Assembly (NCBI GenBank): GCA_030529855.1
Contig: JAUMWC010000007.1
Location: 1 to 64,000, forward strand
Direction: 5' to 3'
Source: Gemella sp.
GTDB taxonomy: Bacteria; Bacillota; Bacilli; Staphylococcales; Gemellaceae
DNA: 64,000 nucleotides
Under the pieces are notes generated by a model, which saw only the letters and a program-made list of their open reading frames with translations, searched no databases and was not told where the DNA came from. The position numbers and the translations under genes are program-made. This document shows positions 20,594 to 29,381 of this stretch, in pieces (positions within the stretch are counted from its first letter, which is position 1; every line of letters starts with the position of its first letter).

Positions 20594-21355
20594 TTGGCAA
20601 AAAACGTTTTGAAAGCAGATAGACATCTGTTTATACTTAGAGAACTTGATAAAAAAGGTACTGTAAAGGTAGTAGACTTGTCAGAAGACTTACAGGTTGC
20701 TGAAATGACTATTCGTAGGGATTTAAAGGAACTTGAAGACCATGGACATCTTATTAGGTTCCACGGTGGTGCTAAGTCTAAGGGGAAATCATTCTTTCAG
20801 GAAGATAATTATAAAGAAAAGATTGCTGTAAAGATTGAAGAAAAGAAAGAGATAGCTAGAAAAGCTGCTGCTTTGATAAATGATAATGAAACTATTTTTA
20901 TCGGACCTGGTTCAACGACTAGTCACTTGTATGAATATATAAAAGATAAGCACCTTAATATTGTAACCAATTCTATAACAGTTTTTGATCAGTTCAAGGA
21001 AGAAAAGAATTGCGACCTTATCTTTATAGGTGGACGTTATAGAGCCAAGACCCAAGGTTTTGTTGGACATTTTACCCAGCAAAGTCTTGCTAATATAAGT
21101 GTTAATAAGGCTTTTATCGGAGTAAACGGAATAGAGCCTGAGAATCTTACTATTTCTGATGAAGAAGAAGGTAAGTGTAATGAGATAATCTTTAACAATG
21201 CTACTGAAAAGTATGTTGTGGCTGATTCTAGTAAATTTTACACTCACGCTTTTTATGCCTTTTACAAGTTGTACAATGTTACAGGTATAATTACAGATTC
21301 TAAGATAGATTCTGCGATAAAAGAAAAGTATAAAAAAATCTTAAAGATATTATAA
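20594..21355 (+). CDS. DeoR-family transcriptional regulator of sugar metabolism
   Basis: This 253-aa protein has the two-part DeoR architecture. An N-terminal winged helix-turn-helix (about residues 10-60) contains VVDLSEDLQVAEMTIRRDL and the family signature RRDLKELEDHGHLIRFHGGA. The C-terminal sugar-phosphate sensor domain includes FIGPGSTTSHL, IVTNSITV and VVADSSKF. Members usually repress a sugar or nucleoside operon and are relieved by a phosphorylated intermediate. No sugar operon is adjacent, so its target is unknown. The only in-frame start near the YebC stop is TTG 20594, with weak GAGG pairing upstream, which suggests coupled, low-level translation. Confidence 0.9.
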   Translation: MAKNVLKADRHLFILRELDKKGTVKVVDLSEDLQVAEMTIRRDLKELEDHGHLIRFHGGAKSKGKSFFQEDNYKEKIAVKIEEKKEIARKAAALINDNETIFIGPGSTTSHLYEYIKDKHLNIVTNSITVFDQFKEEKNCDLIFIGGRYRAKTQGFVGHFTQQSLANISVNKAFIGVNGIEPENLTISDEEEGKCNEIIFNNATEKYVVADSSKFYTHAFYAFYKLYNVTGIITDSKIDSAIKEKYKKILKIL

Positions 21356-21388
21356 AAAGGTAGCCTAAATTACAGGCTACCTTTTTTT
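21354..21388. terminator. Bidirectional terminator between convergent genes
   Basis: AAAAAGGTAGCCT pairs with AGGCTACCTTTTT around a short loop, with A- and T-rich flanks on each side. It can end the deoR transcript and the opposing small-membrane-protein operon. Confidence 0.9.
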
Positions 21389-21636
21389 CTTAATTTTATA
21401 AAATAAAATACTAAAATTACGACTAGTGGTAATTTTAATATAACCACAGAAAGATCTAGAGTAGGATTTTTTATAAAGAAAGTATTTATTATATCAACTA
21501 GTGTCAGGAAGATAAATGCTGACATAGTGTAGATTAATCCATTGGCATTAGCAATGTTTCTTTTTTTGATTCTTACAATTGTGTAAGCAAGAATGAATAT
21601 AGTTAGTATGTTTACTACTTCGTTAAATATAAACAT
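21370..21636 (-). CDS. Small membrane protein (88 aa)
   Basis: The protein has three hydrophobic segments separated by short basic turns (VRIKKRNIAN near residue 25 and KLRKKG at the end), so it is probably a three-helix membrane protein. It resembles the 85-aa product of the gene just upstream (21647-21904) in length, spacing of helices and the motif of a starting helix followed by LK/RIKRR, which suggests an old duplication. It is the last gene of a three-gene minus-strand operon headed by a winged-helix regulator. I recognise no family. By position it may be the regulated target, for example a permease-like pair, but this is inference. Confidence 0.7.
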   Translation of the reverse strand: MFIFNEVVNILTIFILAYTIVRIKKRNIANANGLIYTMSAFIFLTLVDIINTFFIKNPTLDLSVVILKLPLVVILVFYFIKLRKKGSL

Positions 21637-21646
21637 CTGTGTCTCC

Positions 21647-21904
21647 TTATTTTCTTCTATTTGCTCTTACTAAAGTTATTAGGAATGTTATAAGCACAAT
21701 TGTCTCTAGTGCGTAGATAACAAGTGCTAGTGGACCGTTCCCTATTAGGTAAAAATTAATTCTTTCTATAACGATTAGAGTTATATAAGTGATTATTAAT
21801 GATGGTAAAAATTTTCCTTTGATACCACGTCTTTTTAAAGTAACTAGAGTATAAATTAGGATACCCACTATAAAAATATTCATTATTTCTGATATTATTA
21901 ACAT
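21647..21904 (-). CDS. Small membrane protein (85 aa)
   Basis: An 85-aa protein with three predicted transmembrane helices and the basic loop LKRRGIKGK after the first helix. Its ATG begins 1 nt after the stop of the regulator gene, so expression is tightly linked. Paired small membrane proteins behind a dedicated regulator are seen in exporters that work as heterodimers, but these lack the features of SMR transporters (no conserved membrane Glu in helix 1), so no transport role is claimed. Confidence 0.7.
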   Translation of the reverse strand: MLIISEIMNIFIVGILIYTLVTLKRRGIKGKFLPSLIITYITLIVIERINFYLIGNGPLALVIYALETIVLITFLITLVRANRRK

Positions 21905-21905
21905 A

Positions 21906-23012
21906 TTATTTTCTTTCTACTCCTTTAAGGCTTAGTAAATCTTCTATTTTATGAAGGGCTACGTCCAGGTTTCTAGTGTTAACGTACATAGTTCCATCAT
22001 CGCTAGTTGCAATTAGTCCAGCTTCTTTTAGGGTGTTTGTTTGGTAAGTGATGGCTGGTGGTGATACTTGGAAAAACTTGCTAAGTTTTTTATTAGTGTT
22101 AAGACCGAAACTTATCATTCTAAGTACGTCAAGTCTTGTATCATCAGACAGGGCTTTTAGTACCTGTTTACTTACTTTTTCTGCTTCTACCATTTTTTCA
22201 GAGTGGTGTATAGAATCTAGACCTAAACAGTAGATAGGTTTTCTTGTAGGGTGTTGACGTAAAGAAGTATCTTCGTCGAATCCTTTTCCTATAATTGTTA
22301 TTCTATTAGCTCCGAATAGTAGAGGAACTACTTCGATTTCGTTATCATCTTTTTCTAGGTCTTCTAGTGAAAGAACATCTGCTCCATTGTATTGTTTTTG
22401 TAAAGTAGATAATTTTTCACTTCCTAAAAAGTTATTAGCTACCTGATAGATATCTTCATGTTCCATTTGTAGAAGTTCTGTTTCTTTTTTCTCAAATAAT
22501 ATTTTTGCTTTTTGGTAGTGTTCTTCAAAAATAGGGTACACAAGTTCAAAGACTTTTTTTACATTCTTTTTAAATTCTTTAGGATTTTGCAATATTTCTA
22601 GTAGGTAGAACTTGATAGAACCTTTTACTGGCATTGATTTTATATGTTTAATAGCTTCTTCATCTGACATATAAGCCACTTCTAGATGCATTTTTAGAAC
22701 TTTTCTTATTTCAGATTCCGACATTGCTGAGAATAATTTTAAAAAGTCTTCTTTATTGTTTATTTCGTATTTTTGGTATAGTTTTCTATAGCAAGATTGC
22801 AATACTGGATAGAAGGGAGAAATAAATACTTTCTCAAAGTCTAAGATATGTTTGTTAATATCTGTAAATATATCTGTATATATTTTATAAAATTCTATTG
22901 TTTCTATTTTTTTATAACTTGTTTCAAGTTTATTATCGAATTCTTCAGAAATGCACTCTAGACCGATAATAAAATCAAGAAGCATAGCCTTGTTTTCAGT
23001 AGTAAATTTCAT
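21906..23012 (-). CDS. Winged-helix (ArsR-like) regulator with a large N-terminal domain
   Basis: The protein is 368 aa. The C-terminal 90 residues form an ArsR-type winged helix (LKALSDDTRLDVLRMI, then KLSKFFQVSPPAITYQTNTL as recognition region, then the GLI wing). The N-terminal 270 residues are alpha-helical, charged and without a recognised domain; a segment LLFGANRITIIGKGF precedes the helix-turn-helix. The same plan, a large helical region followed by an ArsR-like end, occurs in the 337-aa protein at 30657, so the two are likely distant paralogues. ATG 23012 is the first in-frame start. It heads an operon with two small membrane proteins and is divergent from the walJ-like gene; the inducer is unknown. 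Confidence 0.75.
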   Translation of the reverse strand: MKFTTENKAMLLDFIIGLECISEEFDNKLETSYKKIETIEFYKIYTDIFTDINKHILDFEKVFISPFYPVLQSCYRKLYQKYEINNKEDFLKLFSAMSESEIRKVLKMHLEVAYMSDEEAIKHIKSMPVKGSIKFYLLEILQNPKEFKKNVKKVFELVYPIFEEHYQKAKILFEKKETELLQMEHEDIYQVANNFLGSEKLSTLQKQYNGADVLSLEDLEKDDNEIEVVPLLFGANRITIIGKGFDEDTSLRQHPTRKPIYCLGLDSIHHSEKMVEAEKVSKQVLKALSDDTRLDVLRMISFGLNTNKKLSKFFQVSPPAITYQTNTLKEAGLIATSDDGTMYVNTRNLDVALHKIEDLLSLKGVERK

Positions 23013-23117
23013 TTAATATAACCTCAATATAAATTATAATACTATCAATTTTACATTAAATCACCATTTAATTCAATTCTTATAAGAAAGTTACAATTTT
23101 TAATATGAGTAGAAAAA

Positions 23118-23126
23118 TGCTATAAT
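23118..23126 (+). promoter_or_regulatory. Extended -10 promoter of the walJ-like gene
   Basis: TGCTATAAT is a complete extended -10 element 36 bp before the start. No good -35 was seen. Confidence 0.55.
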
Positions 23127-23161
23127 TAGTTTTATCTTTGAATTAAAGAGGAGAATTAATA

Positions 23162-23944
23162 ATGAAAATGTCTATTTTGGCATCTGGGTCGACTGGTAAT
23201 GCTGTATATATAGAAGATGGTGATTTTTCCTGTTTGGTGGATGCTGGATTAACAGGGAAGAAAATAGTAGAGAATCTAAATGCTATTGGTCGTGATATTA
23301 GTGATGTGAAAAATATTTTTGTAACTCATGAGCATGTTGACCATATCAAGGGAGTAGGGGTACTAGCTAGGAAACACAATATTCCAGTCTATGCCAATAA
23401 AGAAACTTGGTCTAATATGCAAATAGGTGAGATTTCTACTGATTTGAAATTTCAATTTGATAAGGATGCTGTAATGGATTTTGGTAAGATATCTGTTAGG
23501 TCGTTTGGAGTGAGTCATGATGCTGTTAATCCGCAGTTTTATACTTTTGAAGCGGATGGTAAGAAGTTTTCTATTTTAACAGATACAGGTTATATTTCTG
23601 ATAAGATGATTGATTATATTAAGAATTCGGATGTGCTTGTATATGAGTCTAACCACGAGGAATCTATGGTTATGGCATCGTCATATCCTTGGAAAACAAA
23701 GCAAAGAATTTTGTCTGATTTAGGTCACTTATCTAACGTGGATGCAGCTAATTACTTGCCTAAAATAATTGGAGAAAATACTAAGAAGATTTATCTAGCA
23801 CACCTTTCTTTAGAAAATAACACTAAAGATTTAGCGCAGATTACGACTAAATCTATTTTGGAAATGAACGGTCTTGAATTAGGAAATGGTATAGATTTAC
23901 TAGATACAGATCCTTATGTTGCAACTGATTTAATAGATGTATAA
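23162..23944 (+). CDS. walJ: WalJ/YycJ (VicX) family metallo-beta-lactamase-fold hydrolase
   Basis: This 260-aa protein has the diagnostic metal-binding motif THEHVDH (residues 55-61), the glycine-rich start SILASGSTGNAVY and the ILTDTGY motif (about 140-146) of the YycJ/WalJ branch. Family members are cytoplasmic nucleases or hydrolases linked to cell-wall control and DNA metabolism and normally sit behind walRK. Here it is alone, with its own promoter and a short terminator hairpin, so the usual wal operon context is missing. GAGGAG upstream supports the ATG at 23162. Confidence 0.85.
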   Translation: MKMSILASGSTGNAVYIEDGDFSCLVDAGLTGKKIVENLNAIGRDISDVKNIFVTHEHVDHIKGVGVLARKHNIPVYANKETWSNMQIGEISTDLKFQFDKDAVMDFGKISVRSFGVSHDAVNPQFYTFEADGKKFSILTDTGYISDKMIDYIKNSDVLVYESNHEESMVMASSYPWKTKQRILSDLGHLSNVDAANYLPKIIGENTKKIYLAHLSLENNTKDLAQITTKSILEMNGLELGNGIDLLDTDPYVATDLIDV

Positions 23945-23967
23945 GAGCTTTTAAAAAGCTTTTTTTA
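23945..23967 (+). terminator. Short terminator after walJ
   Basis: AGCTTTT pairs with AAAAGCT, followed by seven T. The stem is short, so efficiency may be modest. Confidence 0.6.
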
Positions 23968-23978
23968 AATAGGGATTA

Positions 23979-23993
23979 AATATTCTGAAAATT
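23979..23993 (+). promoter_or_regulatory. Candidate CodY box before the opp operon
   Basis: AATATTCTGAAAATT differs at one position from the CodY consensus AATTTTCWGAAAATT. It lies about 135 bp before oppD. CodY commonly represses peptide uptake when branched-chain amino acids and GTP are high. Whether this genome encodes CodY cannot be seen here. Confidence 0.45.
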
Positions 23994-24128
23994 CTTTAAT
24001 TTTAGCAGCAAAATCGCTGTTTTTTATTGCAATTTTTGCAAAAATTTAATATTATATATATAGTATGTTTCGAATAAACATATTTTATTGAAATATAGAA
24101 ATAGATAGCTCAAGAAAGGAGTTACTAA

Positions 24129-25121
24129 GTGAAAAAATTATTAGAAATTAAAAATTTAGAAACAGCATTCAGAATTAAAGATGAATACTTTAACGCTGTT
24201 GATAATGTTAGTATTGATTTATATGAAAACGAAGTATTAGCTATAGTTGGAGAGTCAGGGTGTGGTAAGTCTACACTTGCGACAACAGTTATGGGACTTC
24301 ACAATGAAAACTTAACACGTTCTACAGGGGAAGTCCTATATGACGGAAAAAACCTTTTAGATTTAACAGAGGACGAATTAAACAAGATTAGAACTAGTGA
24401 GATTGGGATGATTTTCCAAGATCCTTTATCTTCATTAAACCCACTTCAAAAAATTGGATGGCAAATTGAAGAAGCGCTTATTTACCACACTAAATTAGAA
24501 AAAGAAGCTCGTAAGGCTCGTGTTATTGAATTATTAACACAAGTAGGGATTCCTGATCCAGCTCGTTGTGCTAACCAATACCCTCACCAATTATCTGGGG
24601 GGATGCGTCAACGTGTAATGATAGCTATGGCTCTTTCTTGTAAACCAAAAATTATTATCGCAGATGAGCCAACAACAGCCCTTGATGTTACGATTCAAGC
24701 ACAAATCTTAGATTTATTAAAAGAATTACAAAATGAAATGCATGCAGGAGTAATTCTTATTACTCACGACCTTGGGGTTGTTGCTGAGATGGCTGATAGA
24801 GTAGCCGTTTTATATGCAGGACAAGTAGTAGAACTTGGAACTGCTGAGCAAATTTTCAAAAATCCTAAGCACCCTTACACAAGGTCATTATTAAAATCTA
24901 TCCCTCAATTTGATGGAGATGGATCTGATGAATTATATGCAATTGAAGGTATGGTACCATCTATCAAAAACTTAGATAGAAATGGATGCCGTTTTGCTCC
25001 ACGTGTACCTTGGCTAGCAGCTGATAGCCACGAAGAAAACCCAAGCCTACATGAAGTAGAAGCGGGGCACCATGTAAGATGTACATGTCACGAGAAATTC
25101 ACTTTTAAGGAGGATAAGTAA
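24129..25121 (+). CDS. oppD: Oligopeptide ABC transporter ATPase OppD
   Basis: A 330-aa ATPase with Walker A GESGCGKST (residues 41-49), signature LSGGMRQRV (about 154-162), Walker B IIIADEPTTALD (about 175) and the switch-region ITHDLGVVAEMADR. The C-terminal oligopeptide/dipeptide extension carries cysteines in GCRFAPR and RCTCHE, typical of OppD, although the usual RCP after GCRFAP is RVP here. It works with OppF to power peptide import through OppB/OppC. GTG 24129 is taken as the start because AAAGGAG is ideally spaced. It is first in the operon oppD-F-B-C, an unusual order because permease genes usually come first and oppA is absent. Confidence 0.95.
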   Translation: MKKLLEIKNLETAFRIKDEYFNAVDNVSIDLYENEVLAIVGESGCGKSTLATTVMGLHNENLTRSTGEVLYDGKNLLDLTEDELNKIRTSEIGMIFQDPLSSLNPLQKIGWQIEEALIYHTKLEKEARKARVIELLTQVGIPDPARCANQYPHQLSGGMRQRVMIAMALSCKPKIIIADEPTTALDVTIQAQILDLLKELQNEMHAGVILITHDLGVVAEMADRVAVLYAGQVVELGTAEQIFKNPKHPYTRSLLKSIPQFDGDGSDELYAIEGMVPSIKNLDRNGCRFAPRVPWLAADSHEENPSLHEVEAGHHVRCTCHEKFTFKEDK

Positions 25122-26053
25122 TGTTAAAAATTGAAAATTTAAAAGTTCACTATCCTATCCGTGGTGGATTCTTTAACACGATTCAGTCTTATGTACATGC
25201 TGTTGATGGTGTAGATTTAGAATTAGAAGAAGGTAAGACTTACGGTCTTATTGGTGAGTCTGGTTCTGGTAAGACTACAATTGGTAAGGTTGTTCTTGGT
25301 TTAGAGAATGCCACTGACGGAAGTCTTACTTATAAAGGAACAGATGTTACTAAAAAAGCTAATAGAAAAAAATTAAACTATAACAAAGATGTTCAGATGA
25401 TTTTCCAAGATGCTATGTCATCTCTGAACCCAAGAAAGAGAATTATTGATGTTATAGCTGAGCCTTTAAGAGGATTCGGTACTATTTCTGAAGATAAAAT
25501 TGAAGAAAGAGTATTAGAATTATTATCAATCGTTGGTATGGGGCCAGATGTTCTTTACAAATACCCATTTGAGTTCTCTGGAGGACAAAGACAACGTATA
25601 GGTGTTGCTCGTGCGATTGCATCAAACCCACGTCTTATCGTTGCTGATGAGCCTGTTTCAGCACTTGACCTTTCAGTTCAAGCTCAGGTTCTAAACTTTA
25701 TGAAAAAGATTCAAAAAGATTTTAACATTTCGTACTTATTCATCTCTCACGACCTTGGAGTTGTAAAACACATGTGTGATTATATCTACATCATGTACAG
25801 AGGTAGAATTGTAGAACGTGGAACTCGTGAAGATATCTACAAGAACCCTCAACACATTTATACGAAACGTCTTATCGCAGCTATTCCTTCAACGGATCTA
25901 GACAAGGCGAAAGAAATTAAGAAAATTCGTGAAGAAGTGGAAAAAGAATATCAAGCAAACTACAATGATTACTTTGATAAAGATGGAAAAGTTTATGGAC
26001 TTAAGAAACTATCAGATACTCACTATGTAGCTATGAAGGGAGGAGAAGCATAA
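25121..26053 (+). CDS. oppF: Oligopeptide ABC transporter ATPase OppF
   Basis: The 310-aa second ATPase has Walker A GESGSGKTT (residues 45-53), signature FSGGQRQR (about 151), Walker B LIVADEPVSALD and ISHDLGVVKHMCD. Its ATG overlaps the oppD stop by one base (TAATG), so translation is coupled. The C-terminal oligopeptide-transporter region ends in a lysine- and tyrosine-rich tail. With OppD it forms the heterodimeric motor of the importer. Confidence 0.95.
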   Translation: MLKIENLKVHYPIRGGFFNTIQSYVHAVDGVDLELEEGKTYGLIGESGSGKTTIGKVVLGLENATDGSLTYKGTDVTKKANRKKLNYNKDVQMIFQDAMSSLNPRKRIIDVIAEPLRGFGTISEDKIEERVLELLSIVGMGPDVLYKYPFEFSGGQRQRIGVARAIASNPRLIVADEPVSALDLSVQAQVLNFMKKIQKDFNISYLFISHDLGVVKHMCDYIYIMYRGRIVERGTREDIYKNPQHIYTKRLIAAIPSTDLDKAKEIKKIREEVEKEYQANYNDYFDKDGKVYGLKKLSDTHYVAMKGGEA

Positions 26054-27018
26054 TGTGGAAAGTAATTTTTAAACGTTTATTAATAATGATCCCTCAGCTA
26101 TTTATACTATCTATTTTAGTATTCTTAATGGCTAAAATGATGCCCGGAGATCCATTCTCAGGTCTTGCGGAAAATCCAAATATTTCTCAAGATCAAATTG
26201 AGAAAATTCGTGAAGCTAAAGGGTTCTACAAACCTTGGCACGAGCAATATTTAATTTGGCTTAGTGATTTCCTAAAAGGTGAGTTCGGAATGTCTTATGT
26301 TTCAGGTAAGTCTGTAGCAACGATGGTAGGGGAAAGAATTTTCAATACTCTTAACCTTTCATTATTAACAGTTGTTTTAACTTACTTAATAGCTATACCT
26401 TTAGGTATGTATGCAGGTAGATACAACGGATCTAAAGGAGATACAGCAATCAACCTTTACACATTCGTAGCTTTATCTATCCCTAACTTCGTATTATACT
26501 TAGTAATGATTTTAGTATTTGGATTTAATTTAGGATGGTTCCCAACGTCTGGATCTGTAGATTTAGGTATAGAACCAGGTACGTTTGAGTATTTCTTAAA
26601 TAAATTACACCACTTAATCCTGCCAGCAACTACAATGGCTATGCTGGGAACTGTAGGTACTATTCAGTACTTACGTAACGAAGTTATCGAAGCTAAGCAA
26701 TCTGACTATGTTAAGACTGCTAGAGCCAAAGGGGTACCGATTTCTAAAGTTTACTCTAAACACATCTTTAGAAACTCGTTATTACCAATAGCAGGATTCT
26801 TCGGATTTGTAATTACAGGTTTATTCGCGGGTGGTATCTTCGTAGAAACTATCTTCGGTTACCCTGGAATGGGAGAATTATTCTATAAGTCAGTAACAGA
26901 GCGTGATTATTCTGTTGTTACAACTTTAATGTTATTCTCAGGATTTTTAACTTTATTAGGTTCAGCCCTGTCTGACATTATTATGGCAATCGTTGACCCA
27001 CGTATTAAATTAGATTAA
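26053..27018 (+). CDS. oppB: Oligopeptide ABC transporter permease OppB
   Basis: A 321-aa integral membrane protein with six predicted helices. The first helix carries the typical PQLFILSILVFLMAKMMPGDPF start of OppB/DppB proteins, and the cytoplasmic EAA loop (ARAKGVPISKVYSKHIFRN, about residues 224-242) docks onto the ATPases. The start again overlaps the previous stop by one base. The short gap to oppC contains a strong AAGGAGGAG ribosome site. Confidence 0.95.
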   Translation: MWKVIFKRLLIMIPQLFILSILVFLMAKMMPGDPFSGLAENPNISQDQIEKIREAKGFYKPWHEQYLIWLSDFLKGEFGMSYVSGKSVATMVGERIFNTLNLSLLTVVLTYLIAIPLGMYAGRYNGSKGDTAINLYTFVALSIPNFVLYLVMILVFGFNLGWFPTSGSVDLGIEPGTFEYFLNKLHHLILPATTMAMLGTVGTIQYLRNEVIEAKQSDYVKTARAKGVPISKVYSKHIFRNSLLPIAGFFGFVITGLFAGGIFVETIFGYPGMGELFYKSVTERDYSVVTTLMLFSGFLTLLGSALSDIIMAIVDPRIKLD

Positions 27019-27031
27019 GGAGGAGAATAGA

Positions 27032-27937
27032 ATGGCAAACGAGAAAAAACAAATAGAACAGTCTAACTATCCTTCTGCATGGTCAGTTGTAAAACGTGAG
27101 TTCAAGAAAGATAAGATAGCAATGACATCATTTGTTGTGCTTTCTGCAATTGTACTTTTTGTAATAGCATTTAATATTTATATTAGACTTACAGGCTTAC
27201 ATGCAGAATACCACGATGTAGATTTATTAAATAGGTTCTTATTACCAGGAGAAGATGGATACCTATTAGGAACAGATTCAGCTGGTAAGTCAGTATTTGG
27301 TTGGTTAGTAATGGGGATTGGTAACTCTATGTTATTCTCATTATTAGTTACAGTACTAACTATCTCTATTGGAACAGTAGTAGGTTTAGTAATTTCTTAC
27401 TATGGAGGAAAAGTTGATAACATAACAATGCGTGTTATAGACTTCTTAGTAATCTTACCTTACCTAATGATTATTATTGTTTTCGTTAGTATTTTCAGAA
27501 GTTATGGAATAATTTCATTTATAGTTATGCTTACGGTATTCTCATGGATGGGATCAGCGAGGCTTGTACGTACAAAAGCCTTATCGGAATCACGTCGTGA
27601 TTATGTACTAGCTTCTAAAACGATGGGAACTAGCGATTTTGAAATTATGTTTAAAGGTATCCTACCAAACATAGCGTCTATTATTATTGTAGAAGCTACA
27701 TTAGCTTTAGTTACAAACATGGGACTTGAGGTTTCTCTAACTTTCCTTGGTTTTGGACTTCCAGCTAATACACCTTCTATAGGTACAATGTTAGCTTATG
27801 CTAAAGATGCGGATATCTTAGTTAACAATATGTACATTTGGCTACCTGCAGCTTTATCAATTCTTGTATTAGCCTTATGTGTTAACTACATTGGACAAGC
27901 CTTAAGACGTGCGCTAGACGCAAGACAAAGATTATAA
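27032..27937 (+). CDS. oppC: Oligopeptide ABC transporter permease OppC
   Basis: The 301-aa partner permease has an N-terminal cytoplasmic tail, then a first helix, an extracytoplasmic GEDGYLLGTDSAGKSVFGWL segment typical of OppC, and five more helices. The EAA loop is ASKTMGTSDFEIMFKGILPN (about residues 193-212). It ends the operon and is followed by a good terminator. No binding protein gene follows; the oppA-like genes at 33512 and 36758 are the likely partners. Confidence 0.95.
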   Translation: MANEKKQIEQSNYPSAWSVVKREFKKDKIAMTSFVVLSAIVLFVIAFNIYIRLTGLHAEYHDVDLLNRFLLPGEDGYLLGTDSAGKSVFGWLVMGIGNSMLFSLLVTVLTISIGTVVGLVISYYGGKVDNITMRVIDFLVILPYLMIIIVFVSIFRSYGIISFIVMLTVFSWMGSARLVRTKALSESRRDYVLASKTMGTSDFEIMFKGILPNIASIIIVEATLALVTNMGLEVSLTFLGFGLPANTPSIGTMLAYAKDADILVNNMYIWLPAALSILVLALCVNYIGQALRRALDARQRL

Positions 27938-27941
27938 TTCT

Positions 27942-27971
27942 AAAAAGATTGGATTTATCCAATCTTTTTTT
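27942..27971 (+). terminator. Terminator of the opp operon
   Basis: AAAAAGATTGGA pairs with TCCAATCTTTTT around a short loop, followed by a T-run. Confidence 0.9.
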
Positions 27972-28061
27972 ATTTATAATTTGAAAGTAGTTCAAATATT
28001 TGGTATTATAGACTTTATCTATTTAAATTTACTAAAAATTTATAAAGGAGATATAATTTTA

Positions 28062-29225
28062 ATGAAAGAAAAAAATAAAACTCTAAGGAAGCCAGCTATA
28101 AGTTTAGAAACTTTTGTTTTTCTTGGTGTGATTCTTCTTATTTTTGGTTCCATTTCTTCTCAAATGGGAATCGGAAATATGTTTAAAACAATGATGGCTA
28201 CGGCTCACGATTTATTGCTGAACACAGTACTGTATATTATGGCTATGGCTGTTGTAACAGGTGCCTTATCTATGCTTTTATCTGAGTTTGGAGTAATAGC
28301 CCTTATTAATAAAATTTTCGCTCCATTAATGAAGCCGCTATGGGGAATGCCAGGTGCTTCAGTAACAGGTGCAGTATCTACGTATTTATCAGATAACCCA
28401 GCTATTATTCCTTTTGCTAAGGATAAGAAATTCACTGTTTACTTCAAAAAATACCAAATCCCAGCCTTATGTAACTTAGGGACAGCCTTTGGTATGGGAC
28501 TTATGGTTACTGTATTTATGGGAACACAAGGTACAGGTTTCTGGTCTGCAGCCCTTATTGGTAACCTTGCTGCTATTATTGGTTCTATTGTATCTGTTAG
28601 ATTAATGCTTGTTTACACTAAAAAATATTACGGTGATGAAGCTAATGAACTAGTAGTGAAAGATGAGAATCTTTCTGATAAAGAAGCTCAAAATACTAGG
28701 GAAATCAGAGAAGGAAACTTATTCCAAAGAGTACTAGATACCTTATTAGAAGGTGGAAAAGTAGGGGTAGAGTTAGGTTTAGCTATTATACCAGGAGTAC
28801 TTATTGTATGTACTATGGTTATGATGCTTACTTTTGGACCTGATAAAACAGGTGCTTACACAGGAGCTGCTTATGAAGGAGTTAAATTCCTACCTTGGAT
28901 TGGAGAAAAGTTATCATTTATCTTAGAGCCGATGTTTGGATTCAAATCTCCAGAAGCAATAGCTTTCCCAATTACTTCTTTAGGAGCTGTAGGTGGAGCT
29001 ATGTCACTTGTACCAGGTTTCTTAGAAAGAGGACTTATTGGTGGAAATGAGATAGCTGTATTTACAGCTATGGGTATGTGCTGGTCAGGTTATCTGTCTA
29101 CTCACATCGGAATGATGGATGCCCTAGGAGTTAGAAAACTATCATCAAAAGCTATTATCTCGCACACTATTGGTGGTATAGTGGCAGGGGTCGTTGCCCA
29201 CTATATGTATATATTATTTATTTAG
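28062..29225 (+). CDS. Nucleoside-recognition (Gate) domain membrane protein, CD0519/CD1768 type
   Basis: A 387-aa polytopic membrane protein. The start is placed at ATG 28062 because AAAGGAG lies 10 bp upstream; the frame is open 27 codons further but without a ribosome site. Two Gate-like halves are suggested by repeated glycine-rich helices (MAMAVVTGALSMLLSEFGV near residue 60, and AFPITSLGAVGGAMSLVPG near 310) and the conserved GAVSTYLSDNPAI. Relatives are related to nucleoside transporters and spore maturation proteins, but the substrate is unknown. It is a single-gene unit between two terminators. Confidence 0.8.
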   Translation: MKEKNKTLRKPAISLETFVFLGVILLIFGSISSQMGIGNMFKTMMATAHDLLLNTVLYIMAMAVVTGALSMLLSEFGVIALINKIFAPLMKPLWGMPGASVTGAVSTYLSDNPAIIPFAKDKKFTVYFKKYQIPALCNLGTAFGMGLMVTVFMGTQGTGFWSAALIGNLAAIIGSIVSVRLMLVYTKKYYGDEANELVVKDENLSDKEAQNTREIREGNLFQRVLDTLLEGGKVGVELGLAIIPGVLIVCTMVMMLTFGPDKTGAYTGAAYEGVKFLPWIGEKLSFILEPMFGFKSPEAIAFPITSLGAVGGAMSLVPGFLERGLIGGNEIAVFTAMGMCWSGYLSTHIGMMDALGVRKLSSKAIISHTIGGIVAGVVAHYMYILFI

Positions 29226-29250
29226 ACTTAGATTTTCTAAGTCTTTTTTA
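29225..29250 (+). terminator. Terminator after the Gate-domain protein gene
   Basis: GACTTAGA pairs with CTAAGTC, followed by six T; it overlaps the stop codon region. Confidence 0.85.
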
Positions 29251-29295
29251 TTTGTTTAATTTTTGATAAGTGAGTATTTAATTTTAAAATAAGTA

Positions 29296-29324
29296 TTGAC
29301 TTAACAAAAAGTTAGATATATAAT
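29296..29324 (+). promoter_or_regulatory. Consensus promoter of the MFS-regulator operon
   Basis: TTGACT (29296-29301), 17 bp and TATAAT (29319-29324). The inverted repeat CTTAAC-AAAA-AGTTAG lies inside the spacer, and AACTAGTT lies downstream; either could be the operator of the co-transcribed winged-helix protein. Confidence 0.75.
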
Positions 29325-29381
29325 AAGTGTATACTTAACTAGTTGGTAAACAAATATTTAACAAAAATAGAGGATAAAGTT